Assembly: GCA_016208765.1 (NCBI GenBank)
Contig: JACQXK010000060.1
Location: 1-42,333 of the forward strand
Origin: Candidatus Omnitrophota bacterium
Lineage (GTDB): Bacteria; Omnitrophota; Gorgyraeia; Gygaellales; Profunditerraquicolaceae
Reading direction: 5' to 3'
DNA length: 42,333 bases
Shown here: in pieces, positions 40,201-42,333 of the stretch
Position numbering within the stretch: the first letter of the stretch is position 1
Layout: every line of letters starts with the position of its first letter
Program-made: the position numbers and the translations under genes
The notes under the pieces: model-generated
What the model saw: the letters and a program-made list of their open reading frames with translations, nothing else
Told to the model about the DNA's origin: nothing
The model's database searches: none

Positions 40201-42333
40201 GGCTGGGCGAAAGAAAGGTTTGATTCTTTTGTGAATTCAAGAAGATCTTTCCGCGTCCAGCCAGTTTCTCCTATCAATGTACCAGTTGGAGAACTTAAGA
40301 CCTTCACTCTAATCCAATTTGCAGCCTGATCTAAAGTTAATTTATCTTCAAAAGGTTCAAGAGGCAACAATTTTAATCTAGTGCCGGCTGATAGCCATTT
40401 ATTGCGCGAACTGTAGACATTATTAGCATAGACATATCCAGAAACATTAACCACAATAACATCGCCAACTTTTAAATCACTCTCTTCATCTACCTTCTCT
40501 GAGCTGCTGGAAACCTCTTCCGGAACAACCCCTGAAGAAGCAGCTGCACTTCTTAATACCTTGGCAATAGCTGCATGAATATACTCTACAGAAGCCCCTA
40601 TATGCAAAGTACAAATGTAATTACCTTTAGTAAAGAAATCTACAAAATTAGAAGTATCATCATCATTCAGACGACGAGCTTCTATTCCAGTCTTTTCTTT
40701 TGCAAGAAAGTTCCAGTTTTGCATAAAATACTGAGCATGCGTTCCCTTAATCACAGTACCATCGCTTAGCGTAACCGTAACTAATCCATTAGACTCATTT
40801 TTCTTGACACTCTTTATGGCAAGCGTGTCGTTAATCGCTGAAGAGGATTTACCTTTTTCAGTGGTTCTTGCTGGCAACATTCCTGCATTGCCAATAGTTG
40901 TTTCTTCTTCAGTAAGAAGTTCCTGAATCCTATCCATCAGAATCTTCCTAACCTCAGGTTCAGAGAGATATAATGCATTGTTTCCATTTAAATTTATACG
41001 AGAAAACAACTCAATATCTTTCTCATCTTTTAAAATAACTGAAACAACCCTTGCTTGATAAGTGATTTCCAACTTCCAACCTTCGGGAGCTTTATAAGAT
41101 ATTACTCTCTTAATAATACCTCTTTCCTCGTGCGTTGAATCATCCTCCACCATCACTTCTCTATTGCCAAAAGCATGCAATATCTTAGGAATATACATAG
41201 GAGAACTTGAAAGCTCAAATCTTATCTCTTTAGCAGACTTCTTAAGTTCAATAGATCCGCTTTTATCGGACTCACCTGAAACAATCATAGATAAAGGCAT
41301 TTTTGCTACTTCTAACGTTTTTAAGAATTCCAGGCTAACTTTTATAGTCAAGACTTTTACGCCACTTTCATTTATCTCAGAATATATTTCCCTGATATGC
41401 TGTTTTGGAACACTGATTGAGTGAGCTTCTGGATGACGGCCTGCGTCTGGAATATTTGTAACCGTAAAAGTGGTTTTATCAGGACCAAATTCAAGAGTGA
41501 AAAATCTTTGGGACGGCACATTAAAATCACTCCAAGCATCATCACGAGACAAGCTTCTCCATGCTTTGGATAAAGTGAAGCTACTCTTTTCCTCATTAAA
41601 AACAACTTTAAAAGTACCTGTAAATCCAATCTGAGGAATACGCCAATTAGGGTGTGTACGAAGAAGCTCTTGTAAAAGCGTTGGGCTAATAGTCATTTTT
41701 CCTGATGTTATCGGCGAGGCGGCTATGTTTGCTTGAAAGGAAGCAGATACAGTTTGTTCAAATAAATTTTGATTACCACTCCCGGCCAAGGGTGAACCTT
41801 TACCAAGAAAAGCAAATCCCTGGCGAGCTGTGCTCTCTGTTTGGATTATTGCACTACTGGCATCTAATTTTAATCCGCCGCTCATATAAGTTCTAATGCT
41901 TTGGCCACTTATACCATAAACCTGTTCTTTAAGATTATACTCACCTTGTGCAAATGACTTTTTGTAGGCTTGGAAATATGTATCTTTGGACCAGGATTGT
42001 TTAGAAGTTAGGTTTGTGAGATTTTTAGAGTCTATAAGTGCAGGGACAGTCCCCTTTGAAATACTCTGGGATAGCTTTGACGGGGACAGTCCCTGCTGCT
42101 TGAATCTTGACTTGAACCATTGAGCAAGTATTAGAGAGTAGTATACCTGTCTTAGCTTAGAGTATCTTTTAGAGGAGTTTACCTCTTTAGTCAGTTTAGG
42201 GATGATTAGTTCCTTGATTAGTTCTGTAGAGTAGGAGTTGAGTTCTTTAAGGCGTGGGTCAGTGAAGGAGTAGTCTGTTGAACCAGGGACAGTCCCCTTC
42301 GGGGACAGTCCCTTCAAGTAGTCTTCTTCAAGC
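37254..42333 (-). CDS. Giant modular protein, C-terminal part (5' end outside window)
   Basis: At least 1,692 codons are open to the right edge; the in-frame TTG at 42317 is not a convincing start. Numbering from it, ASPAGA/Ser linkers at about residues 711, 849 and 1208 (and a relative AASPITSG near 200) separate modules. Two consecutive receiver-like domains (residues about 722-840 and 855-975) have RR-type cores (TLLYIDERG, HLVYVDHDF, VVIRLGG, AKVVLLSKF) but lack a clear phospho-Asp set. A C-terminal tail starts at GGIDFRALPIV (about 1562). No signal peptide is in the window. Such linkers and IDFRAL tails recall Omnitrophota giant proteins. Confidence 0.75.
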   Translation of the reverse strand, partial: LEEDYLKGLSPKGTVPGSTDYSFTDPRLKELNSYSTELIKELIIPKLTKEVNSSKRYSKLRQVYYSLILAQWFKSRFKQQGLSPSKLSQSISKGTVPALIDSKNLTNLTSKQSWSKDTYFQAYKKSFAQGEYNLKEQVYGISGQSIRTYMSGGLKLDASSAIIQTESTARQGFAFLGKGSPLAGSGNQNLFEQTVSASFQANIAASPITSGKMTISPTLLQELLRTHPNWRIPQIGFTGTFKVVFNEEKSSFTLSKAWRSLSRDDAWSDFNVPSQRFFTLEFGPDKTTFTVTNIPDAGRHPEAHSISVPKQHIREIYSEINESGVKVLTIKVSLEFLKTLEVAKMPLSMIVSGESDKSGSIELKKSAKEIRFELSSSPMYIPKILHAFGNREVMVEDDSTHEERGIIKRVISYKAPEGWKLEITYQARVVSVILKDEKDIELFSRINLNGNNALYLSEPEVRKILMDRIQELLTEEETTIGNAGMLPARTTEKGKSSSAINDTLAIKSVKKNESNGLVTVTLSDGTVIKGTHAQYFMQNWNFLAKEKTGIEARRLNDDDTSNFVDFFTKGNYICTLHIGASVEYIHAAIAKVLRSAAASSGVVPEEVSSSSEKVDEESDLKVGDVIVVNVSGYVYANNVYSSRNKWLSAGTRLKLLPLEPFEDKLTLDQAANWIRVKVLSSPTGTLIGETGWTRKDLLEFTKESNLSFAQPSGTAASPAGATVSSRPINTLLYIDERGSISKSGTVSLLKEEFQTVTTDILSTTDAVVIRLGGSLNLNKCMFEVKKYFPHVPVILLSDVYHNQKKIRELGGLGADYVIMPDIDEHLGEIIRNVLAGKADRYDARTVRPLQSKTASPAGAASSSVKHLVYVDHDFNSRRWVIEELREEFSNVSTDLRPDADVVVVSLQKITLSLEDVVRMVRGNCPKAKVVLLSKFSYNYDYKSVRKSGGDLFIVIKDINSLDRIGSIISDALVGKRGYGYSVESLPVPTNYPEEVKKLLAKHPDAKVIEFASAIPGDFTTRNGIRTVLTLLDETGNKIVSFQSWSFDSHGTYPTGMPAVGQSYQVSALLYAPEEITDFSTANLFFVKVESNYILTKPSFTYYLCKRKPAVKADGVGSSALTNKELANSIAGILRKISSLQNHPDTKSLTRELYELPVADKDQFLMVVDAFHSVIESNRFGNPKTSAQRNLKFFYQRYPAFLKETEAISGSAAASPAGAASSGVDILFSSYFGTFKAAITKGKQDLVDNALKRIFVPRKKDSVTSAPKVGRTEVEAMVEYLNGVLADEEKSAEAKEMATYALGKIQFYYQGDYSGKLHASSAVSRKELEALEPGMRVKLTIRRYTPEYGPSDEYSTFHSEGVIKENDGRTIQLEGQYGQIGNRYAYNEIIDFETEADYPAGDGILSLDTFQLRLNTRNHQEVGTAANGMSYGHAPIDTNDPETLETLRKLIQKAGLTPDKGQLKSGLEGAKLLIVVNKKSEVSIPAIVLDRGMVIELTEAPFDYSDYFLLLQFDGSFDKRSDYSRLKQVSSLPAEEIKIDNSNGANRIIIEFKGSKSSSAIQTQKNDIGGIDFRALPIVTYSSSALKAVIACSPIVRLDNIGLSKECLAIQKMVEAGITPSEERIKEFVQASSALDSGNFEEARQKAVLWIAEALRSQEEECCVSSPILKDMLVVLDSGVSEKELKEIFSGRG
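38680..40187 (-). repeat. Three copies of a 17-bp ASPAGA linker repeat
   Basis: Near-identical 17-mers at 40171-40187, 39757-39773 and 38680-38696 (GCCTCGCCGGCTGGCGC on the sense strand, middle copy diverged at three positions) encode ASPAGA at domain boundaries of the giant protein. A partial match (GCCGCCTCGCCGA) lies at 41712-41724. Confidence 0.8.
42043..42312. repeat. Four copies of GGGACAGTCCC in the giant gene
   Basis: Exact copies lie at 42043-42053, 42083-42093, 42286-42296 and 42302-42312, all inside coding sequence. Near-palindromic, read on the sense strand as GGGACTGTCCC they code GTVP in one frame and GLSP in another; both readings occur here. Confidence 0.9.

Overview
The window looks like a chromosomal segment of an uncultivated Gram-negative bacterium, most likely of the Omnitrophota (Candidatus Omnitrophica). 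The basis is a signal-peptide beta-barrel porin, several lipoproteins, a eukaryote-type glycyl-tRNA synthetase, and a very long protein with ASPAGA/Ser-rich linkers of a style I associate with that phylum. This is inference from gene style, not from a marker tree. Every gene I can support is read on the minus strand, so transcription runs from high to low coordinates.

Region 1 (1-6,895) is a phage-like or mobile accessory block. It holds a complete diversity-generating retroelement (DGR): two target genes with C-terminal variable repeats (VR1, VR2), an Avd-type helical-bundle accessory protein, a template repeat (TR) and a DGR-type reverse transcriptase. Template adenines are the sites changed in VR1 (10 of 11 differences). 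VR2 carries two single-base insertions and is frameshifted. Around it are a HAD phosphatase, a putative replication protein, a radical SAM protein running off the left edge, a methyltransferase remnant, a PD-(D/E)XK nuclease, small zinc proteins, a 47-aa membrane protein and a SleB-like wall hydrolase behind a structured leader. A strong bidirectional terminator marks the right side of the block.

Region 2 (7,046-14,420) holds a UPF0251 regulator, small zinc/SAP-like proteins, an EF-Tu-domain protein with a lysine-rich tail, and a notable cluster: a ParA ATPase fused to a glycogen-binding (CBM48) domain, a membrane-anchored jelly-roll protein and a GH57 glycosidase. A porin, an AbrB-type protein and a lipoprotein follow.

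Region 3 (14,420-36,291) is housekeeping: PHP phosphoesterase, tRNA-Arg(CCT), a disrupted apt, an RpoD/RpoS-type sigma factor, pyruvate phosphate dikinase, GlyRS, PanB, the NfnAB electron-bifurcating pair with ApbE, DNA polymerase X, TPR protein, PanE, RecO, YbeY, a frameshifted PgpH-like HD protein, PhoH, a LysM lipoprotein, a compact AspRS without GAD domain, HisRS and an HU/IHF protein with a near-consensus promoter. Pantothenate (PanB, PanE), tRNA charging, and the PhoH-PgpH-YbeY-RecO rRNA/RNA cluster are the recognisable modules.

Region 4 (36,357-42,333) has a zeta-toxin-like kinase with a 52-aa partner and the 3' end of a giant gene (over 1,690 codons, 5' end outside the window) with two receiver-like domains, repeated ASPAGA linkers and four copies of a short near-palindrome.

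Short dispersed repeats occur between and inside genes throughout. Several genes have apparent frameshifts (VR2 target, apt, pgpH), so base-level assembly errors must be weighed against real decay.
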